Below, piece after piece: positions 44,896 through 55,356 of a DNA stretch of 64,000 nt. The DNA is from Cephalotrichum gorgonifer. Its lineage: Eukaryota; Ascomycota; Sordariomycetes; Microascales; Microascaceae. The translations under genes were made by a program, and so were the position numbers. Each line of letters starts with the position of its first letter. Position 1 is the first letter of the stretch. The stretch is taken from positions 330,648 through 394,647 of the forward strand of contig ONZQ02000003.1 in NCBI GenBank assembly GCA_900312665.1. Reading direction: 5' to 3'. Below the pieces are notes generated by a model. It did no database searches and was not told the DNA's origin. It saw nothing but the letters and a program-made list of their open reading frames with translations.

Positions 44896-46729
44896 TGTGT
44901 CTCAAGGTTCGAGGAGGGATATCGGGTATATGCGATTCGGTTCCTGTTGCATACGAGCCACACGATCTGAGTTGGGCGGTGAGGTTGGGTGCGGAGGTGG
45001 AGATTTGTTCAGCGATGAGGTGGAGGGAGAGTAATGAAACTTGAACTATTATTACCCCGCCAAAATTCTTGTCTTTACTAGTATGTACTATGGCCTGAGC
45101 AGAGAGGTTGGGTGGGGGGCGGCAATGGCAGGACAAAGCAAGAGGTACAAGTACTAATATCAAATCCCACCCCACCAATTTGCGCGACCCCTGGATTGTT
45201 AATTTGATAAGCCAAAAGAGGTTTAGTCCCCATGCCTCCACGCTGGCCGCCTAGCACGGTAGTTGTGGGGCAGTGTACTTGTACTCACATGGGTCTCGCC
45301 TTCCTCACCCTCATGACCATGGCCTAACTACATCTCTGCGAGTTTCTCGACGATTTCTCAATGAGGCCGTCTCACCCGGAGGACCTCTATCAAATGCGCA
45401 AAGAAAATATCCTGGCCAGGAAGTTAAATCACGAGATTCCGGAGCTGCGATTTCCATGTCTACCTCATCCTCTGCGGTGGCGATCGTCGCCGAGGCAAGT
45501 GGCAGTCGCCTCGCGGTCAAGCGATTATCGAGAATGACGCCTTGCCATTGTCATCCCATCAGCGATGAAAGAGACGAGAATCGTATGGTATCGGTGAGAT
45601 ATGGTGGTGAAGATGGCCTCTAACCCAACCGCGAGCACATGTAGAAGTGGATCTTCTAGTCCGGGAGCTCTGGGCAGCTAGGAGGACCCAGAGCCTTCAC
45701 AACACATCTTACTCTGGTCTACGATCAAGACCGAGGAGTGTACCGGAGGAGACGACTTCAGCCGGCTGTGGTGAGGACGGAGGTGAGTACTGGCAGCTCT
45801 CACCTACGGTGTCCACTCCAGGTCTGACTAGAATGTCTAGCCAAGCTGACAACCGCATATTCATCTCCCTCCTACTATTCCGGGCGGTGCTATTACTATC
45901 GTGGGGGAAGCAATCTACCTAATCGTATACTTGGCCTCTTTAATGCGTCCGATCGACGATCATTGTTCGCTTCGTCCCGGCCCGTTATCATAAAGTGCTC
46001 CATTCCCGGTGGAGGTAGGTAATGGTCCGCCACTTAGTCATTTAACCCATGACGCGTTTAGTTTCAGGAGGGCGCGGCAACGTCTCTATCTCCCGCGCGA
46101 GTGCTCAATGCGTCAGGACATCATGAGCCTTAGTAGAGCAAGAATACGGTCGCTATCTCTACGACGAAAATCACATTTGTGGCGAAGCTAGGTATAGCAT
46201 TAACTTACAAATTACGCCTGGGCGAGATCTCGCCCTCGCCTCACGCCGCCACCCATAGCACACCATGCGCCCGGCTTCAAGCGCGACGGGATGCCAGGGC
46301 CGCTACTGGATATGCTGCTCGAGAACCTGGCACATCCAGGGCTACCTCTCGAGATGAAGTCATCTACGGAGCCGAGCCGAAGTGGTTTATGAGGTGATAG
46401 CAATCGATCTCGGACGAGATCCTCCCCCTTCGGGTAGGAAAAGCTGGGAAGCCCCTAAGAGGGGCACATGAATCGACTTTACCTGATGCAGTCTCAATCT
46501 CTTCGTCGTGATGCCTTCTCGAAGGAAAGCATTATTGCAGAAATTACCTGGCCGGCCGGTGGTGTGACAAGAGAAGACGACGTCCGGGTATAAGGATGGA
46601 AGTCTCCTCCTGGCAGAACCCATGGGCGATGCTATTGTCACTGTCTACTCGCCTCATCTACTTTCTTGCGCAATTCGCTCGTCTTAATTCCTCCAAGAGG
46701 AAGACCTCTCACGGATACACACGGGAATC
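44896..46729. other. Intergenic region between IDI1 and GH16 genes
   Basis: About 1.8 kb between divergent genes. Two exact GTACRAGTAC copies (45145-45154, 45275-45284) lie 250-390 bp upstream of the IDI1 start. The stretch 45350-46650 has broken open frames in several registers with no recognisable family; a decayed gene or element cannot be excluded, but I cannot support one. Confidence 0.5.
45145..45154. repeat. GTACAAGTAC motif copy
   Basis: Exact decamer copy 250 bp upstream of the IDI1 start codon. A second, in reverse orientation, is 120 bp further upstream at 45275-45284. It is the only pair of exact copies close to an identified start codon. Confidence 0.6.
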
Positions 46730-47641
46730 ATGACACGGAGCAAGGCCAGCCTCCGCAACGGGCTCTCAGCTCTTTCAGTCCTCCTCCTATCCACCAGCCC
46801 CGCCGCGGCCCAGACCATACCGGATGGTTTCCGGGAGGTCATCTTCTACGACGACTTCTCGACACCCCTAACCGATAACTGGGAATTCGACCTTGGCAGG
46901 TCCTATCCTGGCGGCCCCGACGGCTGGGGCACGGGGGAGATACAGACCTACACCGATTCCCTCGCCAACATCGCCGTCGACAGCGGCAACCTCGTCATTA
47001 CGCCCCTCCGCGACGCCACCGGCGCCTGGAGCTCTTCCCGTATCGAGGGCAGGCCCGAGAACGACTGGGCCTGCCCCCCCGGCGGCCGCCTCCGCGTCGA
47101 GGCGAGCCTGAAACTCGGCGCCGACGCCGAGGCGGTCCAGGCGGGGATATGGCCCGCGTTCTGGGCGCTGGGGTCCACCTACAGGGGGGACTACAACAAC
47201 TGGCCGGCCGTGGGCGAGATCGATATCCTCGAGTCGCCCAACGGGATGGCGAGGACGTGGCACACTGTCCACTGCGGGGTGACCCCTGGCGGGCCGTGCG
47301 ACGAGACGAACGGGGTCGGGGGCAACGCTGACTTCTCGAGGGGGGTGTTCCATGTTATTTCGGTGGAGATTAGCCGCGCGGCGGGAGATGGGGACTGGCA
47401 GGCCGATTCGATCACGTATGCTGTTGACGACGTAACGACGACTACGGTCACGGGAGGGGATGTTGGGGATGCGACGGCTTGGGCGGCGTTGGCTCACGAA
47501 CCCAAATTCTTGATATTTAATGTCGCGGTGGGGGGCGGGTTCCCAGATGCGATTGCGGGGGCGGCGACCCCGAATGAGGCGACGGCGGGGGGGCCGGGGG
47601 CAGCGTTGGAGGTGGAGTATGTCGCTGTGTATAGTACCTGA
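46730..47641 (+). CDS. Secreted GH16 family glycoside hydrolase (beta-glucanase type)
   Basis: Single-exon gene of 303 aa. Residues 1-27 form a signal peptide (basic start, a hydrophobic core around GLSALSVLLL, and an SPAAAQ cleavage region). The GH16 catalytic motif GEIDILESPNG is present, with the nucleophile Glu about 163, Asp 165 and acid/base Glu 168. Upstream WPAFWALGS and downstream THTVHCG-like sequence (TWHTVHCG) are also typical of laminarinase/endo-1,3(4)-beta-glucanase members. The C-terminus FLIFNVAVGGGFPD and VEYVAVYST completes the beta-jelly roll. It lacks a GPI signal or carbohydrate-binding module. A role in beta-glucan degradation or wall remodelling is predicted from the family; exact specificity is not decidable. 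Confidence 0.9.
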   Translation: MTRSKASLRNGLSALSVLLLSTSPAAAQTIPDGFREVIFYDDFSTPLTDNWEFDLGRSYPGGPDGWGTGEIQTYTDSLANIAVDSGNLVITPLRDATGAWSSSRIEGRPENDWACPPGGRLRVEASLKLGADAEAVQAGIWPAFWALGSTYRGDYNNWPAVGEIDILESPNGMARTWHTVHCGVTPGGPCDETNGVGGNADFSRGVFHVISVEISRAAGDGDWQADSITYAVDDVTTTTVTGGDVGDATAWAALAHEPKFLIFNVAVGGGFPDAIAGAATPNEATAGGPGAALEVEYVAVYST

Positions 47642-48455
47642 AGGAGTGAGGAGTGAGGAGATGGGGAGGATTGATGGCGTATGTGGAGGAAGGCTTTTAT
47701 ATCGATTCGGAGTCTAACCCTGGTTTCCGACAAGAAACTTGTACAAATGTATCCTTTGTCTTCTTCGCACCTGCTTTATACCTTCCCGGCCTGGCTTGAA
47801 TCATTTCAGGATACTAACCTCCTCGTCAGTGCTTCGCGTTCGACGGTGCTCGTCGGCTTGCGGCCTGTCGCCAAGTAAGAGGAATAATCAGGATAAGCAT
47901 ACATATACATACGGAGCAACCATCCCAGGGGCTGTACGGCCGAACTGATACAAAGGCTGAGAATAGTATTTTCTGCAGTAAAGTTATGTGAGTTCCTTGG
48001 CCGTTCCAACTAACAACCCCCCCTTTTCTCGTCGGACCCCCCTTTCAATCCGTATAAGCGAGCACTATCTTGCCGCCACCTACATCCGGATCGACCCGAA
48101 AATACATACCGTCTTTTTACTTCGCCCTTAGAGGAATAGCGCCGCACATACATGTAAGACAAACATATGTCGGCCAACTATCTCGCCTTGTAGCACCTCG
48201 ACGTAGAGAGTCATCGTCCCGCCGTGGTTCCCCACTGTGTGCTTCCAGCGGTGTGTCAAAGCGATCATCGTCATGGATCTCCACCATCCACTTTAGCCTA
48301 GCGTCGTAGTAGCATTACGACATAATTTTTTTACCACTTACAGATCTAACAGCCCCCCCCCCCCACCTTTCCTCTTCTCTCCAACCTCTCTTTACATATC
48401 CCGCCCGGTAAAAGTATAACCAATCCGGTTCCCACGAACGACCCAATCGCACACA
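47642..48455. other. Intergenic region between GH16 and MATE genes
   Basis: About 800 bp between plus-strand genes. It includes the GH16 3' region and the MATE promoter, with a poly-C run at 48353-48364 about 90 bp before the MATE start. No gene is seen. Confidence 0.6.
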
Positions 48456-50965
48456 ATGGGACCGCCGGACAACCACGGCTTGCCCGGACAGGCGAGCGCC
48501 CAGTCGGTCACGTCCGCCCTCTCCTCCTCCTTCCGCGCGCGCTCGCCCATCATTGAGGCCGCCATCGCCAGGGACGTGTCGGAATGCTCGGACGGCGACG
48601 ACGCNNNNNNNNNNNNNNNNNNNNNNNNNNNNNNNNNNNNNNNNNNNNNNNNNNNNNNNNNNNNNNNNNNNNNNNNNNNNNNNNNNNNNNNNNNNNNNNN
48701 NNNNNNNNNNNNNNNNNNNNNNNNNNNNNNNNNNNNNNNNNNNNNNNNNNNNNNNNNNNNNNNNNNNNNNNNNNNNNNNNNNNNNNNNNNNNNNNNNNNN
48801 NNNNNGGCCGACAATGTATCGGAGGCCGAGCGGCGTCGCGTACGGCACCGCGCGCCCGACCGTCAACGACCTGACGGCCGACGCCGCGATCCTCTCGGCG
48901 ACGGAGAGGGCGCAGTCCCGGGACGAGGAGAGGCGCTCCTGAGGGACAACCACCTCCTCCCCCCGCGGGCAGAACAGGACCGGGGGGGTTCTCTTTTCTC
49001 TAAGCTGCAGAGACGGGTGTTCGGGGGTGGGGAGAGGAAGGGAGGCGGTGATGGGGGCGCGAAGCCTGCGCGGGGAGAGCCGGGGGAGACGTCGCCGCTG
49101 CTGGCGGGGGGCGCGGGACTCGACGACGAGGAGATCAACCAGCAGTGGAACGAGGCCGTCGCGGCGGGGCGCGTGAGGACGAGCTGGGGCCGGGAGGTGA
49201 AGACCATCGGGTCCTACTCCGCACCGCTGGTCGTCGCGTTCCTGCTGCAGTACTCCATCAACGTCGTGAGCATATTCGCCGTGGGGAGGATCGGGAAGAT
49301 GGAGCTCGGGGCCGTGAGCTGTATGTCGTTCCTCGCTTTCCTCACAACCAATCTCTCGCTCCACTTGGTGGTACCCCGATTAAAAAGAAGAAGAAGAAGA
49401 AGAACCCTCTTTGCTAACACCGCTCACAGTGGCCAGCATGACCGCCGTCATCACATGCTACGCGCCCCTCCAGGGCCTCACCACCAGCCTCGACACGCTC
49501 TGCGCGCAGGCCTACGGCTCGGGCCACCGGCACCTCGTGGGCCTCCAGCTCCAGCGCATGGTCCTCCTCCTCCTCCTCTGCTACCTCCCCATCGCCGTGG
49601 TCTGGTGGAACGGTGAGGCCATCCTCGCGCGCGTGGTCCCGGACCCGCGGTCCGCCGAGCTCGCGGGCAGCTACCTGCGCGTGCTCATTGTCGGCGGGCC
49701 CTTCATCTCCGTCTTCGAGGCCGCGAAGCGTTTCGTCCAGGCGCAGGGGCTCTTCCACGCCACCACGTGGGTCCTGCTCATCGCGGCGCCCGCCAACATG
49801 TTCGTGTCGTGGCTGCTGGTGTGGAAGCTCGAGTTCGGCTTCATCGGGGCGCCCATCTCGGTGGTCTTCACGCAGATCCTGATGCCCGTGCTGCTATTCC
49901 TTTATGTGCGGTTCGTGGACGGGTATCAGTGCTGGGGGGGATTCAGCAGACGGGCTCTGTCAAACTGGGGTGAGTATTGTGCACCTCTGCCCCCAATCTT
50001 GCGGCCGTTGAGCAAGCATACGAAGACTAGTAACTGACGAAAGCTGTGCGACAGGCGTCATGGTCCGCCTAGCCATCCCCGGGATGATCATGATCGAGGC
50101 CGAGTATCTCGCCTTCGAGATCCTCACGCTGGCGTCCGCCCGCTTCGGACCCTCCTCCCTGGCCGCGCAGAGCATCCTCGCCACGCTCGCGTCCATCTCC
50201 TACCAGCTCCCCTTTGCCCTCTCCATCGCCGCCTCCACGCGAATCGCTAACTTAATCGGCGCCGGCCTCGTTGACGCTGCCATCGTCAGTACGAAAGTGG
50301 TAAGGCCTTTTCCCATCTCTACCTCCCCCTGCCCCCCCTCCCCCCTTTTTCCCCACCAGAGAGGTCAAACTCCACCCTAGCGAAAGGAAAAAAAGCCCAA
50401 CTGACACCCCGCAGACCATCTCCCTCGACGTCATCCTCGGCCTCTTCAACGCCACAGTAATGTGGACCCTCCGCCACGTCCTCGTGGGCTTCTTCACCGA
50501 CGATGAAGAAGTGGCCCAGCTCGCCACGGACGTCATGGCCATTGTCGCCGTGATGCAGTGGTGGGACGCCGTCTCTACCGGCGCGCACGGCGTGCTCAGG
50601 GGTATTGGGCAGCAGCACATCGGCGGATATGCAAACCTCGCGGGGCACTACCTGTTTGCGATGCCGCTCGCGTTTGGGACGGGCTTCGGACTCGGGTGGG
50701 AGCTGAAGGGCTTGTGGGTTGGGATTGCCAGTGGCGTTGCGGTGTGAGTTTCCTTTCCCCCCCTTCCCCCTTTTTACCCTCTTCCCCGTCTCTCCCTTCA
50801 TCCTTCCGCTTTCCCCCGATCTCCTCCCCAACCAAACTGTTACATACCTGTGAGTGCTGCGTGCTAACTGTCTGCAGGGTGGCCATTGTCGAGTACGCAT
50901 ATGCCTACATTGCCGATTGGAACCGGGCGGCAAGGGAGGCCCGGGACAGGAATGAGGCGGACTAA
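48456..50965 (+). CDS. MATE-family multidrug/toxin efflux transporter (with assembly gap)
   Basis: Twelve-helix antiporter of the MATE family, predicted to export organic cations or metabolites. Exons: 48456-49320 (contains 201 N), 49430-49969, 50055-50299, 50415-50743 and 50878-50965. Exon 2 holds the family motif LQGLTTSLDTLCAQAYGSG, and later helices include VFEAAKRFVQAQG and WWDAVSTGAHGVLRGIGQQ. The cytosolic N-terminus is Ser-rich with an acidic NSPLL-like segment (GETSPLLAGG) common in fungal vacuolar/plasma-membrane MATEs. Reading frame before 48940 is doubtful: the frame open through the gap has poor codon use at 48806-48935, whereas another frame has all-G/C third positions but ends at TGA 48940. 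A one-base assembly error is likely. Function intact from 48940 onward by sequence. Confidence 0.85.
48605..48805. other. Assembly gap (201 N) inside the MATE first exon
   Basis: Undetermined bases interrupt the sequence encoding the cytosolic N-terminus. True length is unknown, so reading frame cannot be carried across it. Confidence 0.98.
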
Positions 50966-51443
50966 TATGACGCGCGGACCTCGGACTTGGAACCCCTTAG
51001 GTTAAATCTCTTCTTGAGAGAGTACATGTAATGTTGCATCGTAAAAATGCTATAGATGCGTTTGTAAAAGGCTTTGGATTGGTAGCGCTGTACTTGTTGT
51101 GTTTTTTAGGAAAAAATGAGGGAAACCTGATTTATTACTGTACCCTGTAATTTCCTGGCAAACGAGACTTGTAAACGAGTTTGAACCTTGGGTGGATATA
51201 ATCGTATACTCGTCTAATAAATGTACACAAGGGTCATGGATGGTATTTGAAGCTGAGGTTGAAGTGGGACATCTCGGTGTATGTACATACAAGTGGGTCC
51301 TGACTGATTCACCGAGGCTGCGCAGTGTTGCCGTCACCCACAATGCGCCCACCGATCGGACCAAGCTCTGTCACCACCTAGCCTGAGAGCCGCAGACCGA
51401 AACCTCCAAGTTCCGCTTCAACACCACAACAACAACCGCCAAA
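50966..51443. other. Intergenic region between MATE and LSM4
   Basis: About 480 bp, AT-richer than the neighbouring coding DNA, containing the MATE 3' end and LSM4 promoter/leader (AACAACAAC tract just before the start). No other gene is seen. Confidence 0.6.
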
Positions 51444-52105
51444 ATGGTTTGTAACCCCCACCCCCCACCCTCCACCTTCCACCTTCGCCCTTGGTATCCA
51501 GATTAGATCGAGCCCATGTCCATCTCCCCATGCGACAACAGCTAACCGTCGCGTCGGCGATATGACCAGCTACCTCTCGGACTCCTCAACGCGGCGCAAG
51601 GCCACCCCATCCTTGTGGAGCTCAAGAATGGGGAGAACCTAAACGGGCACCTCGTCATGTGCGATACATGGATGAACTTGACGCTGAAGGAGGTGGTACA
51701 GTCGAGCCCGGTATGTATCTTTCCCTTCCTCTCCCCTCTGAAGTGTTCCATGGAGGGTTGCTAACTGATGGCGTGTCTAGGAGGGCGACAAGTTCGTGAG
51801 GTTACCCGAGGCGTACGTGAAGGGCAACAACGTATGTTCTCCTCGATCACATCGAAATCCTTTATTTTGCACAACGAATACAAATATTGCGCCGGGGAAG
51901 GGGGGCAGGGGACAGGCTAACTAACGGGGGATAGATCAAATACTTACGCGTCCCGGACGAAATTATCGATATCGCGCGCGAGTCGCAGCAGTCGCAGCAG
52001 GGAGGGTTCCGCGGTGGGAGGGGAGGACAGCACGGGAGGGGCGGGGACAGGGGCCGTGGGAGGGGACAGGGGAGAGGTGGCAGGGGTCGGGGACGAGGCG
52101 CGTGA
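51444..52105 (+). CDS. LSM4: U6 snRNA-associated Sm-like protein Lsm4
   Basis: Lsm4 is a subunit of the Lsm1-7 (mRNA decay, cytoplasm) and Lsm2-8 (U6 snRNA, nucleus) rings. Exons: 51444-51446 (the ATG alone), 51570-51710, 51781-51831 and 51935-52105; 121 aa. The Sm1 motif reads [19 protein letters not shown] and [10 protein letters not shown], and the Sm2 motif [15 protein letters not shown], both clear and correctly spaced. The C-terminus is an RGG/GR-rich tail from about residue 95, as in other Lsm4 proteins, where it supports P-body assembly. The first exon is the start codon only, with donor GTTTGT immediately after ATG. All introns keep phase. Confidence 0.95.
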
Positions 52106-53199
52106 AGCCAAGGAGGTTCGACCGCGATACAGATATCAGCTTTTGGCTGGGTGTAGCGACTGGGCGTACTGGGCTGGGGCTCCGAAGATACCCTTGGAAC
52201 TCTGTCGTGGCGTGGACGCTGCCCTATCGATATACGGTGTCAGGACCGACCCCTAGCGAGTGCTGAGGAGACTGGAGACAGGCACTTCTTTGATACCGGC
52301 TTAAATGTCTTGAGATCTTTGTCCCCGCGGGGATCAAAGTCCTCCAGGCACGAACTTGGAAGAAGGCCGTACGGCGGAGACTTAGTGAAGGGGTCTCCCG
52401 GGCCTGACATGTCTGTGTCTTGAGTATCACAGATGCAACTACACGAGAAGAACAATACATCAGCTTAATATGTCCACTCGCCTCGCCGGCCGACCACAAA
52501 TACCTCAACTCCTTCCCTTGCGAAACGATGCAATCGCAGCCGTGGCAGAGATGTGGCGGGGTATGCATACGCACGAGACGTTCCCGCGGAATCCATAAGG
52601 GCAACACGCAGGTCTGGCGATGCTACGAGAACCCAACTTGGCGATGATATGTGGGGTCAAGTTTGCCGGGTGCCCTTCCTCATATACCCAACGGTAGCCG
52701 GTTTAAGTCGAATCTACTGGCTACGATGAAGAAACCAGGTCTCCACTTACAGATGTATACTGTACCAGCTGGCTAGACCTACCCTCTTCGAGGTTACTTC
52801 ACCACATTGGCTTACATACGAATAGACATGTTCATGTACACGCGATGGAACTGCCGTAATCGGGTTGCAGTTTCCCCTTCCCTGTTCCCCGCAGTCGGGT
52901 TCACTTGCCACACGCAACATGCCCATTCGATATCCCAGAAAGGGCAACCGGAACCTCCAACAGGGCTAGCATCGTCTATCTTGCTGTGGAGTAGACATAG
53001 CCAGGTGGTGAGTTTCTACTAACTCCCCCGTCAATGTTCTCCTTTTTGGTTACGCATGAGCACCTATTGTCCCAACTAAAGTGCATACATACAGCATCCG
53101 TCAATCATCGGGGTTCACTCACTCAGTGACCCATATCATTGTTCAGTATCTCGAATCAACAGCTATCTCTCGAACACGGAAGAACACGTAACACACACG
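52106..53199. other. Intergenic region between LSM4 and the Ser/Pro-rich gene
   Basis: About 1.1 kb. No recognised coding sequence; open frames are short and of inconsistent register. It should contain the promoter of the downstream gene. Confidence 0.5.
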
Positions 53200-54981
53200 A
53201 TGCGCACCAGCTACCAGACCGTCCCATCGGGTCGGGGAAATGCTACCAGAGGGCGCAACACACGCCTCCGGACCCCTCGCATCCGGACGGGTCCCCTCGG
53301 CTCTGGTTTCCCTACACAAAGCCAGGAGAATCTGCCCTTTGTACGGTTTCCGCCCTCTCAAATGCCAAGGGCGACGGACTCTCTCGCTTCAAGGCCGGCC
53401 TCGTTTCATACCGGCGGATCATCCCCGCAGAGCCCCGGTACCGAGCCTGTCCCCGAAGCGCCTCTGCGGGTGTGGATGCGGGAGGGGGAGAGCGACACTG
53501 CGCAGGATTCCGCCCTGAGCCCCTCGAGCCACTCAAGCCTCTCGAATCCCTTGGTCCTAGAGCAGAGTGCTGAGAGTGCTGAGCCTGTTACAGCTCCAGA
53601 GTCACCCACTGAGCCCTCGGACATGGACTGCGATGCGTCTGTTGGAGATGACCCACAACATTCTGACCCGGGCCTGCATCTGAAAGAAGACAACGAGAGT
53701 CTCAGAGCTGTGTCTCACTCATCAACTGTTTTCTTTGATGCCCCGGGCTCCCTGGCGTCCCGGCTGGGTTCATTCATGTCGGACATAGAGGAACAGCCGC
53801 CCACTGCAGACGTCGTTGTACTACCTACTACAGACGCCAAGGATGGCAGATCTCCTGAGAGACAGCCAGCCTTCTCGCAGGCCCGACTGGCACTGGAGCC
53901 GGGGCGAGACGTCTCCTCGAACTACTCCGCCTCGGGGATGTTGTCCTCCACTGCTAGTCCTACCACCCCCCGCAGTCCTGTCATCTCGCCCGAGAGGCTC
54001 CGCGAGGAACTGCCGTATGAGGTCGATACGTTGAGGCAGCGATTATTCAGTCACTACCCCTCGGGTGTGTTCGGATCTTCAACGTGGGAGCAGAGCGAGG
54101 ATCTAGACCTCACCAGCCTAGGCCGTTTGAGCGTCGAGAATACTAGCGTCGAGGGCCGTGTCCGCTTGAGCTCCGAGGAGCTAACCGTCATCCAGGGGAG
54201 CAGAAGTATGTCCCTGGAATCCAGACCCGTCAGCATCCGTGGCAGCCAGACGATACCCCCCAGCCGATCCAGCACGCTACGGTCGGGCCACATGATCAGC
54301 CCGGTACCTATCGCCACCTCGATGTCTGGACGCTGGCACGACGGACCCGCGGACGCCTCCGCTGCAGCATCGGAGACTCGGACGCTAGGAGGGCAGCCGT
54401 CTACAACGGAAACGTGTACTATCACGAGTACACAAGCAATTAAAAGTCGGACATTCTCGAGCCCGAGTGGATCGGAGATATCTGCGGCGAAGGCGTCTGT
54501 TGACACGAGCGGGGCTACGGAACGGTCGCGATCCTGCGAGCCGCTATCGCCATTGGACAAGGGGCTTAGTACCATCTGTACCCCGGACGCTCCCGTCGCC
54601 GAGGGTATGAACAACGCCACAGGCGACACGCAGACCATCTCGACGGATACAGCAACAAGCGGCAATTCCGCAGCGGGCGGGGTCGCAGGGTGGGTGAAGA
54701 GGATTTGGGAGAGGTACTCACCAGCAGTCCTGAAGACAAGCATTGCGCGCCTACTCAGTTATACAGGAACGACGGGTACAGACGGAGGTGAAGCCGGGGG
54801 TGGTCGGCGGGGTACAAAGTTCAAGAGAAGGGAAGGGAGAGGCACGCGGAGCCGAACGAATAAAAGGAGCAACCGGAAGAACCTCTGGAAGGGTTGGAGA
54901 GTGAGGATGCCGTGGGCACGGAGGAGGGAAGGGGCTCCCTTGTTGGTGGCAGGTTCGACGGAGGAGTACGTCCACGAGTGA
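53200..54981 (+). CDS. Hypothetical Ser/Pro-rich protein, unknown function
   Basis: Single open frame of 593 codons. The sequence is rich in Ser, Pro, Thr and Glu and looks largely disordered. Repeated SP/TP dipeptides would suit proline-directed kinases. Near residues 485-515 a more ordered Trp-containing segment (GWVKRIWERYSPAVLKTSI) appears, followed by a strongly basic tail of Arg/Lys clusters (TKFKRREGRGTRSRTNKRS) and an acidic end EEYVHE. No catalytic motif, signal peptide or transmembrane helix is seen. I recognise no family. The frame length is long for chance, but the GC-rich setting calls for caution. The start is the first ATG; a later start is possible. Confidence 0.6.
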   Translation: MRTSYQTVPSGRGNATRGRNTRLRTPRIRTGPLGSGFPTQSQENLPFVRFPPSQMPRATDSLASRPASFHTGGSSPQSPGTEPVPEAPLRVWMREGESDTAQDSALSPSSHSSLSNPLVLEQSAESAEPVTAPESPTEPSDMDCDASVGDDPQHSDPGLHLKEDNESLRAVSHSSTVFFDAPGSLASRLGSFMSDIEEQPPTADVVVLPTTDAKDGRSPERQPAFSQARLALEPGRDVSSNYSASGMLSSTASPTTPRSPVISPERLREELPYEVDTLRQRLFSHYPSGVFGSSTWEQSEDLDLTSLGRLSVENTSVEGRVRLSSEELTVIQGSRSMSLESRPVSIRGSQTIPPSRSSTLRSGHMISPVPIATSMSGRWHDGPADASAAASETRTLGGQPSTTETCTITSTQAIKSRTFSSPSGSEISAAKASVDTSGATERSRSCEPLSPLDKGLSTICTPDAPVAEGMNNATGDTQTISTDTATSGNSAAGGVAGWVKRIWERYSPAVLKTSIARLLSYTGTTGTDGGEAGGGRRGTKFKRREGRGTRSRTNKRSNRKNLWKGWRVRMPWARRREGAPLLVAGSTEEYVHE

Positions 54982-55356
54982 ATTGTGAGCCGCTTGGGAT
55001 TCGGGTCTTCATGTTGTATCTGTATTTGGGTGGGGCGGTGGACATTGTTTGCTGCTGCTGCTGGGTTATATCAATATGCGTTCTGTTCTGATCAGCGAAG
55101 AAGGTTGGGCCGCGGGGGCGGCGGGGGACAAAGACTAAGGACCGTTCGGTCGTGGTGTATGGAGGACATATATGTCAAGACAATCGCTAGGCAATTATAA
55201 CATTACGAGACTGCGAGCCAGTCTCTGTATTCAAGCCTGTATCAACAAGGACGCCTACGCATTGCACATGTACCACGTCGTATCCTTCCAAACAACGCAA
55301 GCGCCAACAATGCCAACTATGAGATGTGAAAGAAGAAAAAAACGCGGATGAAATCA
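54982..55356. other. Short convergent intergenic region
   Basis: About 375 bp between the converging Ser/Pro-rich gene and the MFS gene. No feature beyond a GCTGCTGCTGCTG repeat at 55050-55062. Confidence 0.6.

Noticed and set aside
45350..46650. Decayed retroelement between IDI1 and the GH16 gene
   Set aside because: Broken frames look vaguely coding, but no reverse transcriptase, integrase or terminal repeats can be identified.
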